Position numbers and translations under genes: made by a program
In this document: positions 42,732-52,547 of the stretch, piece after piece
Numbering within the stretch: position 1 is the stretch's first letter
Layout: every line of letters starts with the position of its first letter
Notes under the pieces: model-generated
The model's input: the letters and a program-made list of their open reading frames with translations, nothing else
The model's database searches: none
Told to the model about the DNA's origin: nothing
Assembly (NCBI GenBank): GCA_017391675.1
Contig: JAFOXR010000076.1
Location: forward strand, 1-64,000
Length of the DNA: 64,000 nucleotides
Reading direction: 5' to 3'
From: Muribaculaceae bacterium
GTDB taxonomy: Bacteria > Bacteroidota > Bacteroidia > Bacteroidales > Muribaculaceae

Positions 42732-44390
42732 ATGACAACAAACAAAATTACACAGACACTGAGAGATTCAGCAGCAATGCGATGGACTGCATTGCTTTTA
42801 CTGGCTTCTGCCATGTTCTTCAGTTACATTTTCATGGATATCCTGTCCCCTATCAAGGACTTGATGCAATCTACTAGAGGGTGGGATTCTACTGCATTCG
42901 GCACTATGCAAGGCTCAGAAACATTCTTGAATGTATTTGTATTCTTCTTGATTTTTGCCGGTATCATACTTGACAAAATGGGAGTGCGCTTTACGGCTGT
43001 ACTATCAGGAGCCGTTATGCTTATAGGCGCAACAATCAACTGGTATGCTGTTACTGAGGCTTTTATGGGCAGTTCACTTGAGACTTGGTTCAACAACAAC
43101 CTGAACTATATTCCTGGATTTGACGAACTGGGCATTTCTCCATTCTATGAAGGCATGCCAGCTTCAGCTAAATTTGCTGCTGTTGGTTTCATGATTTTCG
43201 GTTGCGGTGTGGAAATGGCAGGCATTACAGTGTCACGAGGTATCGTTAAATGGTTCAAAGGCAGAGAAATGGCTCTAGCTATGGGTTCTGAAATGGCTCT
43301 AGCTCGCCTAGGAGTTGCAACTTGCATGATTTTCTCTCCTGTATTCGCTAAACTAGGCGGCGACATTGATGTATCTCGCTCGGTTGCTTTTGGCGTTGTA
43401 CTTCTTATGATTGCACTCATAATGTTTATTGTTTATTTCTTCATGGACAAGAAACTTGATGCACAAACTGGCGAAGCCGAAGAAAAAGACGATCCTTTCA
43501 AGATAAGCGATCTAGGAAAAATCCTTACAAGCAGCGGTTTCTGGCTTGTTGCATTACTATGCGTTCTATACTACTCTGCTATTTTCCCATTCCAGAAATA
43601 TGCAGTAAACATGCTTCAATGCAACTTGTCGTTTACCGAAGTTCCTAAGGATTCTTTCTGGGCGACAAACACTGTCACTATCATTCAATACTGCATCATG
43701 CTCGTAGTTGCCGCTGCTGCATTTGCCAGCAACTTCTCTAAGAAGAAAAGCATGAAAAGCGGTTTACTCGTTGTAGCAATTGTTGCACTAGTAGTATTCT
43801 GCTATATGGGCTACATGCGTCAAAGTGCCGAAACAGTATTCGCTGTATTCCCACTTCTAGCTGTAGGCATCACCCCTATCCTAGGAAATTATGTTGACCA
43901 CAAAGGCAAGGCGGCATCTATGCTAGTTCTTGGCTCATTGCTTCTTATTGCTTGCCACCTTACATTTGCATTTGTTCTTCCATTGTTCAAGGGCAGCCCT
44001 GTGGGTGGTATAATTATTGCTTACTTGACAATTCTTGTGCTAGGCTCTAGCTTCTCATTGGTTCCCGCATCATTATGGCCTAGCGTTCCAAAACTTGTTG
44101 ATGCAAAAATCATAGGTAGTGCCTATGCCCTAATCTTCTGGATCCAGAATATCGGTCTATGGCTGTTCCCTTTACTTATTGGTAAGGTACTGGACAAAAC
44201 CAACCCTGAACTTGTAATAGGATTGCAAAACGGTACTATTTCTCCTGAACAGGCTGCAGTTTCATACGACTATACCGCACCTCTTGTAATGCTTGCTTCG
44301 CTAGGCGTTGCAGCTCTTATCCTTGGACTAGTGCTTAAAGTTGTGGACAAGAAAAAGGGTCTTGGCCTTGAAGAGCCTAACATCAAATAA
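42732..44390 (+). CDS. Major facilitator superfamily transporter
   Basis: 552 residues with about 12 transmembrane helices and an extracytoplasmic insertion between helices 2-4 (about 105-145). The MFS A-type loop reads AGIILDKMGVRF (about 75-86). The general form is like the eukaryotic MFSD1 branch, which transports dipeptides; with a murein-dipeptide operon just upstream this is a tempting idea but only an inference. Start at 42732, 32 bases behind dnaG. Confidence 0.8.
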   Translation: MTTNKITQTLRDSAAMRWTALLLLASAMFFSYIFMDILSPIKDLMQSTRGWDSTAFGTMQGSETFLNVFVFFLIFAGIILDKMGVRFTAVLSGAVMLIGATINWYAVTEAFMGSSLETWFNNNLNYIPGFDELGISPFYEGMPASAKFAAVGFMIFGCGVEMAGITVSRGIVKWFKGREMALAMGSEMALARLGVATCMIFSPVFAKLGGDIDVSRSVAFGVVLLMIALIMFIVYFFMDKKLDAQTGEAEEKDDPFKISDLGKILTSSGFWLVALLCVLYYSAIFPFQKYAVNMLQCNLSFTEVPKDSFWATNTVTIIQYCIMLVVAAAAFASNFSKKKSMKSGLLVVAIVALVVFCYMGYMRQSAETVFAVFPLLAVGITPILGNYVDHKGKAASMLVLGSLLLIACHLTFAFVLPLFKGSPVGGIIIAYLTILVLGSSFSLVPASLWPSVPKLVDAKIIGSAYALIFWIQNIGLWLFPLLIGKVLDKTNPELVIGLQNGTISPEQAAVSYDYTAPLVMLASLGVAALILGLVLKVVDKKKGLGLEEPNIK

Positions 44391-44419
44391 TGGTCATTTT
44401 ATCACTAAACAAAACTGAT

Positions 44420-45181
44420 ATGAAACGAATAATTCCAACAGCCTTAGCGATAATAGCTTTGCTTATGCCAATCACTGCTAAAGCTGAGACAAAGACGGCA
44501 ACATTTGATTTCTCGGTAAACACTTATGGTTTTCCGTCTTGCCCTGGCATTAGCGAAACAGGAAGTTCCAGCTATATCATAAGCCCGGAAACTGCAATAT
44601 CAAATAATGGAGTTACCATTACATTAGCTCCTTCCCCCTATAAAGCAGGGTCTAAATACATTGCAAATTGGCGAAGTGACATAAACGCTCTATACTATAA
44701 CAACTTGTCTCACTTTATCATTAAAACTAGTGACACGGGAGCTTCTATAACAAATGTCACCATTACATTCTCAAACGGCAAGAATGGAAGCAGAAGTTAT
44801 TTTTATGACACATGGCAATCTTCTAGAGTTGATCTGAGCAGCTATTACACATTAAAAGATGATATCGGAACACTGGATTTATCTACTCAAAAGTATTCTG
44901 AAATTCAATGGTTCAACAATCAGGCTCAGGCTGAGCTATACATCAAGAAAATTGAGGTATCTTATAATATGATAACATCTGGCATAGAAAATGCTACAGA
45001 TTCTTCGTTCAAGGTAATCGCTGGGAAAGGCAATATCAGAATTGATGGCAATGCTAACAATATACAGATTTACAATATCGGCGGAGCTATGATTTCTCAA
45101 AACCGATGCTCTATAGAATGCCAACCAGGAATATACATCGTAAGAGTAAATGGCATTGCTAAAAAGGTGATTGTAAAATAA
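44420..45181 (+). CDS. Secreted protein with a type IX-like C-terminal sorting domain
   Basis: 253 residues, starting at MKRIIPTALAIIALLMPITAKAE, a signal peptide. The middle is beta-rich with many Ser, Thr and Asn (about 25-185). The C-terminal 65 residues (IQIYNIGGAMIS, PGIYIVRVNG, KKVIVK) resemble the Por/type IX sorting domain, so the protein is probably displayed or released by that system. The function of the middle part is unknown. The longer frame from 44390 is rejected because the signal peptide starts at 44420. Confidence 0.75.
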   Translation: MKRIIPTALAIIALLMPITAKAETKTATFDFSVNTYGFPSCPGISETGSSSYIISPETAISNNGVTITLAPSPYKAGSKYIANWRSDINALYYNNLSHFIIKTSDTGASITNVTITFSNGKNGSRSYFYDTWQSSRVDLSSYYTLKDDIGTLDLSTQKYSEIQWFNNQAQAELYIKKIEVSYNMITSGIENATDSSFKVIAGKGNIRIDGNANNIQIYNIGGAMISQNRCSIECQPGIYIVRVNGIAKKVIVK

Positions 45182-45200
45182 CTTGCAAAGCTATAATTGA

Positions 45201-45235
45201 CAAATGGCTGAAATCCGATGGATTTCAGCCATTTG
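45201..45235. terminator. Bidirectional terminator between the sorting-domain protein and malQ
   Basis: A perfect 15-base stem (CAAATGGCTGAAATC) with loop CGATG and T-rich flank; serves both converging genes. Confidence 0.93.
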
Positions 45236-45257
45236 TTTTAGATATTCATTGAATCAA

Positions 45258-47936
45258 TTAGCGTCCGCTGTTGACAATTCTATCCTTGATAGATTGATTG
45301 AACGCCTTTTGTTCCAACAGAGTTTCCAATGTCATGTGCATGCGATATTTCCAATAGTGGAATGGATTGGCAGGAACATTAATCTGTTCGTCCTGAGGGT
45401 TTTCTCTACGCAAATCTCCACTCACCGACAACCAGTCTTGCAAAGGAAGAATAGTTAGTATTGCAGGAGAATTCAAGTGGTCACAAACAATCTTGTCACA
45501 AATCCATGGTTCAGCGAACTGAGGTGCTTCGCCCCATTGCTGCAATACATTATTATAGAAATGCTGAGTCTTTTCTCTATCCTCTTCCCACCATGCACGA
45601 ATACCACTCATATCGTGTGTAGAAGTTGTGCACACACACATGTATGGGTATATGTATGGGTTACCGAATTCCTGCTTAGGATCCTTAGGCATACGCTGGA
45701 TTTCAAGCGACAAAATCTTTTGTCCCGACATGACTGATGCAACGCAGTCTGGAATCATACCTAGGTCTTCACCGCACACTAGCATATCGGTAGCATTTAT
45801 CAATGGAGGCAATTTCCACATCGCCTTGCCGTACCAGAAGTCATTATGACGGTGATAGAAGAAATCATTGTACAAACGGTCAAAGCACCAGCGTTCATAA
45901 TCGGTCAAAGCACGGTAGCTATATGTGAACTGAGCCGAAATGCGAGGATGATAATGTCCCTTTTGTTCAGCATCTTCTATGAATAGCACATCGTCAATCA
46001 ATCCATAAAGTGCATTCTTGATTTTATCATTCTTGTCATTAGCAGGCAACTTCGAGAAATAAGTTTCAACTTTACGCTGTGTATCCACAAATTCCTTCAA
46101 GATATATCTTCCATCGGTAAGTTGTTCCAAGAAAGTAGCCTTAACCTCTTCAGTATATTCGCCGAAGAAATCCCACAAGAAATAATCCATTATATAAGGT
46201 TTAGTCTGAACTTCAGGATTAATCCAAAAATCATAACTATTCCTCAATTCATCTGCACTGTATGGCATAGCCGGATTGAAAGCACCAAGCAATCCATGTA
46301 CTGCGTCCATTGGAATTTGCCATATTCGGAAGAATCCTAATATGTGGTCAATACGATAAGCATCAAAATACTCAGCCATCTTGCGGAAACGGTTTTTCCA
46401 CCATGCAAAGCCATCTTTATTCATTTCTTCCCAGTTATAAGTTGGGAATCCCCAATTCTGTCCAAGAACAGAGAAATCATCTGGTGGAGCTCCAGCTTGA
46501 CAGTCCATATAGAACAAATGAGGATACATCCATGCATCAACACTAGCACGAGCAATACCGATAGGTATATCCCCCTTTAGAACCACTCCATTTTCATGCG
46601 CATAATTACGCACTTCACGCAATTGCTTATCCAAATGATACTGCAAGAAATAGATGAAATTAATGTCATTGCTGTTTTCTACACACAATTTTTCTACCAA
46701 TTCCTCGCTATAATTTGCATACTCTCCCCAATTTTCAAATTCAGGCGTATTGTACTTGTCTCTCAACACGCAGAATGTAGCATAAGGTTTAAGCCAGTAA
46801 GCATTGTTCTTTACAAAGGTACGGAACTGGGCTGTTTTCAAAGTTTTTGCACCATGTTCGTCATAAATATCATGCAGATATGCCAACTTTTCATTGTTAG
46901 CACGCTCATAATCAACAGAATCAAGCGAATTCAACTCTTGAGCTACAGCCTTGTAATGAGCCAACTTTTTCTCATCGCTTAATGTTCCCACTTTATCGGG
47001 GCGCAAATACATTGGGTGCAATGCAAATGTAGAATTTGCCTTATAAGGATAAGAATCCACCCATGTATGTGTCATGGTTGTATCATTTATAGGCAATAAC
47101 TGAATGATGCGTTGGCCTGTTTCTTTTGCCCAATCAACCATCTTAAACAAGTCATAGAAATCGCCTACTCCAAAATCTTCTTCACTGCGCAATGAGAATA
47201 CCGGTATAGCTGTTCCTGCACCCTTCCATGCTGGCTGCGGATCATTAAAATACAAGCCTGATACAGAAATAACGCCATCAGCAGGCACTTGCAATCCAAA
47301 ATAGCGGTTCTCTGTATACTCCCATGCCACGACTTCTTTCTTAACACCTTTTTTAAGTATTAAGAATTTGTAGTTAAAAGCTTCTTTAACAATGCTCTTG
47401 TCAAGCGCTATTTCCCATTCAGGGAAATTATAGCTATTCAACGGAAGAGCCTTTTTAGGATTCCAGTTTCCTAATGCTTCACAATCGCCAGAAATGGCAA
47501 GCACTTCATCACTTTTAACAACTGGAGCAAACACTCTCATAATCACACCACCGCACTCAGGGCGCTGTAGCTGCTTATCGCGTTTGCGAGAAAAGATTCC
47601 TTCAGTAAATGCCGATGAAAAAAATGCTTTATTTTCAGGCTGGTCATTCCATTTGTCTAGCAACTCATAGGATTTCACGCCCTTAGATCCGATAAACTCA
47701 TGAGGTTTTCCCCATTCATATCTCACACTGCCATTCTCATTCTTCACTAAATAGGTATAGCAGAAATCGGCCTCTTCATCAGCCTTTTTTATGGTCAAAG
47801 TCCATTGATCATACGACTTCAGTTCCATCTTTAAGGCCTTTGACACATCGCCTTCGCCTAATTCCTTACAATTACCCACTACATATAGGGATTCACCCCA
47901 TTGCGTCTTGTAATTGACATTAAATATAATTTTCAT
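45258..47936 (-). CDS. malQ: 4-alpha-glucanotransferase with starch-binding domains
   Basis: Transfers maltooligosaccharides in the use of starch or glycogen (GH77). Two N-terminal CBM20-like modules (MKIIFNVNYKTQWGESLYVV onward, then about 125-230 with VISGDCEALGNW-like wording) precede the catalytic barrel. The barrel has DIPIGIARASVD (acid/base region), DAYRIDHILGF (nucleophile Asp) and CGEDLGMIP. 892 residues with the start at 47936; this is the long form common in Bacteroidetes and plants. The longer start at 47960 is less likely because the CBM begins at MKIIF. Confidence 0.93.
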   Translation of the reverse strand: MKIIFNVNYKTQWGESLYVVGNCKELGEGDVSKALKMELKSYDQWTLTIKKADEEADFCYTYLVKNENGSVRYEWGKPHEFIGSKGVKSYELLDKWNDQPENKAFFSSAFTEGIFSRKRDKQLQRPECGGVIMRVFAPVVKSDEVLAISGDCEALGNWNPKKALPLNSYNFPEWEIALDKSIVKEAFNYKFLILKKGVKKEVVAWEYTENRYFGLQVPADGVISVSGLYFNDPQPAWKGAGTAIPVFSLRSEEDFGVGDFYDLFKMVDWAKETGQRIIQLLPINDTTMTHTWVDSYPYKANSTFALHPMYLRPDKVGTLSDEKKLAHYKAVAQELNSLDSVDYERANNEKLAYLHDIYDEHGAKTLKTAQFRTFVKNNAYWLKPYATFCVLRDKYNTPEFENWGEYANYSEELVEKLCVENSNDINFIYFLQYHLDKQLREVRNYAHENGVVLKGDIPIGIARASVDAWMYPHLFYMDCQAGAPPDDFSVLGQNWGFPTYNWEEMNKDGFAWWKNRFRKMAEYFDAYRIDHILGFFRIWQIPMDAVHGLLGAFNPAMPYSADELRNSYDFWINPEVQTKPYIMDYFLWDFFGEYTEEVKATFLEQLTDGRYILKEFVDTQRKVETYFSKLPANDKNDKIKNALYGLIDDVLFIEDAEQKGHYHPRISAQFTYSYRALTDYERWCFDRLYNDFFYHRHNDFWYGKAMWKLPPLINATDMLVCGEDLGMIPDCVASVMSGQKILSLEIQRMPKDPKQEFGNPYIYPYMCVCTTSTHDMSGIRAWWEEDREKTQHFYNNVLQQWGEAPQFAEPWICDKIVCDHLNSPAILTILPLQDWLSVSGDLRRENPQDEQINVPANPFHYWKYRMHMTLETLLEQKAFNQSIKDRIVNSGR

Positions 47937-48014
47937 AAAAAGTTTTAAGTTTGAATTCAATAGGTTATTTATTGCATGTGCTAAATTAGCAATTTATTGT
48001 AAATAAATAAAATA

Positions 48015-48041
48015 ATAGGCGGAATAATTTATCCCGCCTAT
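48015..48041 (-). terminator. Terminator of nrdJ
   Basis: ATAGGCGG and CCGCCTAT form an 8-base stem with an 11-base loop; on the minus strand it is followed by TATTATTTTATTTA. Confidence 0.7.
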
Positions 48042-48067
48042 CAAAATATTCAAAATATCAGTATATA

Positions 48068-50602
48068 TTATCCGCATTTTGATGTTCCGCATGATGTGCA
48101 TATCAAGCAACCTTCCTGATAGATAAGTGTTTCCTGACCACAATTAGGACAAGTCTGTCCACTAGCCTTCATGCCATTAGGAAGATATTTCTTCAACGCA
48201 CGCTCAACTCCCATCTTCCATGTATTGATTGACTTGCTGTCAAGTTCGAGACTGCTAACCAGTTTCAACACCTGATCAATAGGCATACCATAACGCAATA
48301 CACCTGAAATTAACTTAGCATAGTTCCAGAATTCAGGATTGAACTTATCAGACAATCCTTCAATGGTTGTTTTATAACCGCGCTTATTAATAAACTGGAA
48401 GTCATAATGCTTGTTGCCATTCTCATCAAATGCCTTGATAATTTTTCCCTTATTAACCGATTTAGGGCAGAAGATGCCTTCTTCATCATCGGCAAGACCT
48501 GTAAAGATTTCATAAGGACGACCGTCAATAAGACCAACAAAAGCAATCCACTTTTCCTTATTATTCTGGAATCGAATCACATCAGCTTCCAATTCGATTG
48601 GACGCTTTAAGATATGCTCTTCGTTTGCCATATAATGATTCTTTGGTTCTTCTTTCTTAGTTGACACAAGCACACCTGCACGAGAACCGTCACGATATAC
48701 CGTACAGCCTTTACAGCCCGACTTCCAAGCCTCAACATACAAATCATTAACAAGACTTTCCGACACATCAGCCGGCAAATTGATGGTAACGCTTATTGAA
48801 TGGTCGACCCACTTCTGCACACCGCCTTGCATACGAACCTTTGCCAACCAGTCCACATCATTAGATGTCGCTTTATAATAAGGAGATTTCTTCAATATCT
48901 CATCAAGTTCTTCTTGAGTATAATCCGATCTCACTTCAATTCCATTCACCTTCATCCAAGTCACAAACTTAGGGTGATATACGATATACTCCTCGAAGCA
49001 GTCTCCAGATTCGTCTGTAAAGTCAACACGAACATCAGGATCATTTGGATTAATCTTTCTACGACGCTTATAGACAGGCAAGAATACTGGTTCTATACCC
49101 GAAGTGGTTTGTGTCATCAAGCTAGTAGTTCCTGTTGGTGCAATTGTCAAGCACGCAATGTTTCTACGGCCATATTTCAGCATTTCTTCATAAACCTCTG
49201 GAGAAGCGTCCTTAATACGGTTGATGAACGGATTGTTCTTTTCACGCTCAGCATCAAATATTTCAAATGCACCACGCTCCTTAGCAAGCACTACAGAAGA
49301 ACCATATGCTGCTACAGCGAGAGTCTTATGAATATTAATTGAGAATTCAGTTGCCTCTTCAGTACCATAAGTCAATCCCATTGCTGCTATCATATCCCCT
49401 TCTGCTGTTGTACCAACACCAGTACGGCGACCTTTCAGTGTCTTCGAACGAATCTTCTCCCATAGATGCAGTTCCGTTTTCTTCACTTCATCTGTTTCCG
49501 GATCAGAATTGATTTTTTCAATAATCTTATCAATCTTCTCCATTTCAAGATCAATAATATCATCCATTATGCGCTGCGCTGCTGCAACATGTTCCTTAAA
49601 CAAGTCATAATCAAAACTTGCATTTGGAGTAAACGGATTATTCACATATGAATACAAGTTAATAGCTAGCAGACGGCAACTGTCATAAGGACACAATGGA
49701 ATTTCTCCACATGGGTTTGTTGAAATTGTCTTGAAGCCTAAATCAGCATAACAGTCGGGCACCGATTCTCTTGTAATTGTATCCCAGAATAGCACTCCAG
49801 GCTCAGCACTCTTCCATGCATTATGAATTACTTTTGCCCAAATAGCCGATGCATCAACTTCTTTTTTATATAATGGCTCAGCAGAATCAATTGGATATTT
49901 TTGAACATAGGTCTTACCATTGATTGCAGCATCCATAAATTCATCATCAATTCTCACCGACACATTTGCACCAGTAATACGGCCTTCAGTCATTTTTGCA
50001 TCAATAAAAGCCTCCGAATCCGGGTGCTTAATGCTAACACTCAACATCAAAGCTCCACGACGGCCATCTTGAGCAACCTCGCGTGTTGAATTGGAAAATC
50101 TCTCCATGAAAGGCACTAGACCTGTAGAGGTCAATGCCGAGTTCTTAACTGGGGATCCTTTAGGACGGATATGAGATAAGTCATGACCAACTCCACCACG
50201 ACGCTTCATCAATTGTACTTGTTCTTCATCAACCTTTATAATACCTCCGTATGAATCGGGGGTACCATCAAGACCGATAACAAAACAATTAGACAAAGAG
50301 CCTACCTGAAAATCATTTCCAATACCCGACATAGGACTACCTTGCGGAACAATGTACTTGAAATTCTTTATCAAATCAAATACACGATCCTCACTCATCG
50401 GATTTTGATATTTCTGCTCAATTCGAGCAATCTCTCTAGCTAGACGACGATGCATATCATCTGGTGTTAATTCATAATAATTGCCGAAAGAATCCTTTAG
50501 AGCATATTTATTTGCCCATACCCTTGCAGCTAATTCATCGCCATCAAAATACTTCAATGTCGCCTGATAGGCTTCTTCATAAGAGAATTTTTGATTTTCC
50601 AT
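48068..50602 (-). CDS. nrdJ: Adenosylcobalamin-dependent ribonucleotide reductase (class II)
   Basis: Reduces ribonucleotides to deoxyribonucleotides using adenosylcobalamin, so oxygen-independent. 844 residues; the active-site segment NPCGEIPL (about 295) and the pseudo-cofactor and glycyl-like barrel sequences are present. The C-terminus ends in a Cys cluster (CPNCGQETLI, CLICTSCGTSKCG), a zinc-ribbon and redox tail typical of this NrdJ form. A promoter element lies at 50644-50651. I find no cobalamin riboswitch upstream, so control by B12 level is not evident. Confidence 0.94.
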   Translation of the reverse strand: MENQKFSYEEAYQATLKYFDGDELAARVWANKYALKDSFGNYYELTPDDMHRRLAREIARIEQKYQNPMSEDRVFDLIKNFKYIVPQGSPMSGIGNDFQVGSLSNCFVIGLDGTPDSYGGIIKVDEEQVQLMKRRGGVGHDLSHIRPKGSPVKNSALTSTGLVPFMERFSNSTREVAQDGRRGALMLSVSIKHPDSEAFIDAKMTEGRITGANVSVRIDDEFMDAAINGKTYVQKYPIDSAEPLYKKEVDASAIWAKVIHNAWKSAEPGVLFWDTITRESVPDCYADLGFKTISTNPCGEIPLCPYDSCRLLAINLYSYVNNPFTPNASFDYDLFKEHVAAAQRIMDDIIDLEMEKIDKIIEKINSDPETDEVKKTELHLWEKIRSKTLKGRRTGVGTTAEGDMIAAMGLTYGTEEATEFSINIHKTLAVAAYGSSVVLAKERGAFEIFDAEREKNNPFINRIKDASPEVYEEMLKYGRRNIACLTIAPTGTTSLMTQTTSGIEPVFLPVYKRRRKINPNDPDVRVDFTDESGDCFEEYIVYHPKFVTWMKVNGIEVRSDYTQEELDEILKKSPYYKATSNDVDWLAKVRMQGGVQKWVDHSISVTINLPADVSESLVNDLYVEAWKSGCKGCTVYRDGSRAGVLVSTKKEEPKNHYMANEEHILKRPIELEADVIRFQNNKEKWIAFVGLIDGRPYEIFTGLADDEEGIFCPKSVNKGKIIKAFDENGNKHYDFQFINKRGYKTTIEGLSDKFNPEFWNYAKLISGVLRYGMPIDQVLKLVSSLELDSKSINTWKMGVERALKKYLPNGMKASGQTCPNCGQETLIYQEGCLICTSCGTSKCG

Positions 50603-50643
50603 TGGTTTGTTATAGGTGTTAATTAATTATTATTTTTATGACT

Positions 50644-50651
50644 ACAAATAT
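50644..50651 (-). promoter_or_regulatory. Minus-7 element ahead of nrdJ
   Basis: Reads TATATTTG on the minus strand, about 42 bases before the start. Confidence 0.45.
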
Positions 50652-50831
50652 ATAAAACATAACACCATATGCGCAACTATTTTCGTTATATATTTTAAAA
50701 AGTTATCAACAATTATTTTTAACTGCTTGATTTCCTTGGGTTTAAAAAATCATACAACACAAAAAGTTTTCCAAAACTGTCAAAAGCCAAAACGCCACCG
50801 CAAACAAATACCGACAATAACAAGCATAAAA

Positions 50832-50864
50832 AAAACGAACTTAATCATCCTTTAAGTTCGTTTT
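50832..50864 (-). terminator. Terminator overlapping the end of dnaA
   Basis: A perfect 13-base stem (AAAACGAACTTAA) with loop TCATCCT. The stop codon of dnaA is inside the loop, so the terminator shares the last codons. Confidence 0.88.
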
Positions 50865-52227
50865 CAATTTTTTCTATATCATCTTGTAATACCTTCTCTA
50901 TACTTAACCGTTCTTCTATAGTTTTGCAAGCATGAAGAACAGTTGCATGATTTCGGGATAACCTTGTTCCTATATTCGTTGAAGACAGCTGAGTCATCTT
51001 TTTAGCCATATACATCACAATCTGCCTTGCATCTGAAATTTCCCTCTTGCGGGATTTTCCATATATCAATTCCGAATCAATGTTATAGTGTTCACACACT
51101 TTCTCGGTTATCATTTCAAATGTAACTTGACTCTTGGATACTTTTACTGCATTTGAAATTACAGCCTTTGCTAAATCCAAAGTAATTTCTTGATTCAGCA
51201 TTGTAGCATGAGCCAACAAAGATACAATAACGCCTTCCAGCTCTCTAACACTATCAGTTACATTATTGGCAATGTAATCAAGTATTTCGTTGGAGATTGT
51301 CAAGCCATCTTGATCGGCTTTCATTGTCAAAACATTTCTTCTCAAAGAATAGTCCGGTTTGGCAAGTTCTGCCGTCATACCCCATTTGAATCGGGAGATA
51401 AGACGAGGAACCATACCGTCCATATCCACCGGACGAGTATCACTTGACAAAATCAATTGTTTCTGATTCTGATGCAAGTGATTAAAAATATGGAAGAATG
51501 TGTTTTGAGTTGCGGTTTTTCCAGCAAACTCTTGTATATCATCAAGTATAAGAGTATCTATGCTTTGATAGAAATTAATAAAATCATTCACCTTATTATT
51601 TCTAACTGCAGTAGTATATTGACTTTCAAACACTCTAGCTGTTACATACAAAACTCTATTCTGCGGTTGTGTTTCTTTCACCTTAATTCCAATTGCCTGT
51701 ATCAAGTGTGTCTTTCCAACACCAGTAGCACCGAATATAAACAATGGATTAAATGTTTTACACTTAGGATTGGTTGCAATTGCCTCGCCTATACTTACAG
51801 CCAGTTTATTACACATGCTATCGCAATAATTCTCAAATGTATATTTCGGGTTAAGCTGAGAATCTATATCACCATAATCTACAGTTTCAAACGGATTAGA
51901 GTTTTTGGGAAGTGACTTCTCAACACGATTATCCACAACCGTACTATCAGTTCCGCCCTTTGTCTTAACCTCAACAACAGAATCTTTATAATACAACTTA
52001 ATGCCACTGCCATAGACATGTCTCAGCGTTGATTTAACCAAGTTCAGATAAGTACCTTCCAGCTTCTCAACAAAGAAAGAAGAAGGCACATTCAACACCA
52101 ACTGGTTATTCTCATAGCTGTACACACTGATAGGCTTGAACCAGGCATTAAATTGCTCCTCGTTCAAGTTGTCCTTCAAAATTGAAAGGCATTTTTCCCA
52201 CAATATGTCCTTGTCTTGAGTATACAT
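50845..52227 (-). CDS. dnaA: Chromosomal replication initiator protein DnaA
   Basis: Binds DnaA boxes, melts the origin and loads the helicase. All four domains are present in 460 residues: N-terminal domain I (WEKCLSILKDNLNEEQFNAWF), a short linker, the AAA+ core with Walker A FGATGVGKTHL and Walker B LILDDIQ, and the DNA-binding domain with RLSRNHATVLHACKT near 430. No clear cluster of DnaA boxes is seen beside it. Confidence 0.97.
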   Translation of the reverse strand: MYTQDKDILWEKCLSILKDNLNEEQFNAWFKPISVYSYENNQLVLNVPSSFFVEKLEGTYLNLVKSTLRHVYGSGIKLYYKDSVVEVKTKGGTDSTVVDNRVEKSLPKNSNPFETVDYGDIDSQLNPKYTFENYCDSMCNKLAVSIGEAIATNPKCKTFNPLFIFGATGVGKTHLIQAIGIKVKETQPQNRVLYVTARVFESQYTTAVRNNKVNDFINFYQSIDTLILDDIQEFAGKTATQNTFFHIFNHLHQNQKQLILSSDTRPVDMDGMVPRLISRFKWGMTAELAKPDYSLRRNVLTMKADQDGLTISNEILDYIANNVTDSVRELEGVIVSLLAHATMLNQEITLDLAKAVISNAVKVSKSQVTFEMITEKVCEHYNIDSELIYGKSRKREISDARQIVMYMAKKMTQLSSTNIGTRLSRNHATVLHACKTIEERLSIEKVLQDDIEKIENELKG

Positions 52228-52265
52228 TAATCTTATTATTCTTCTTTTGCGAATACAAAATTTGC

Positions 52266-52273
52266 CAAAAATA
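52266..52273 (-). promoter_or_regulatory. Minus-7 element ahead of dnaA
   Basis: TATTTTTG on the minus strand, about 39 bases before the start codon. Confidence 0.5.
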
Positions 52274-52506
52274 TTTATAAAAAAAAACTCTAATAAATTT
52301 GTTTTTTACCTACCAAACATAACCATCTATTATTCAATCGATTACAAGCATCATTACTTATACTAGCAACTCGCATTTCTACATGCCTATAAATCAATGA
52401 TTTTAAAGAATCTGCGATACCAAAACAAATTCACAAAGCCCTATATTCCCTATCTACAGGACAAATAAAAAGCAGATTCTCAAAAAAAAATCCACTTTTT
52501 ATTTTG

Positions 52507-52523
52507 TTTAGAATAATTCTAAA
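52507..52523. repeat. Perfect 17-base palindrome resembling a 7-1-7 Fur/PerR box
   Basis: TTTAGAAT-A-ATTCTAAA is a perfect odd-centred inverted repeat. The inner 15 bases have the 7-1-7 layout of Fur-family operators. It lies 24 bases beyond the end of the MCE gene and about 230 bases ahead of the dnaA promoter. A weak terminator is the alternative. Confidence 0.45.
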
Positions 52524-52547
52524 TAAGCAATTAATGGCAATATCTCT

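Larger units (their letters stand above)
52228..52547. other. 320-base intergenic region between dnaA and the MCE gene
   Basis: Very AT-rich with several A runs. Contains the dnaA -7 element at 52266-52273 (TATTTTTG on the minus strand) and a 17-base palindrome at 52507-52523. I see no gene. Confidence 0.55.

Noticed and set aside
50603..50844. Cobalamin riboswitch ahead of the B12-dependent ribonucleotide reductase
   Set aside because: No B12-box-like sequence or multi-stem structure could be made out on the minus strand.
50603..52547. Possible replication origin beside dnaA
   Set aside because: Only one near-match to a DnaA box (TTATCAACA near 50699) and AT-rich gaps were found; no cluster of boxes. 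GC-skew analysis of the whole chromosome would be needed.
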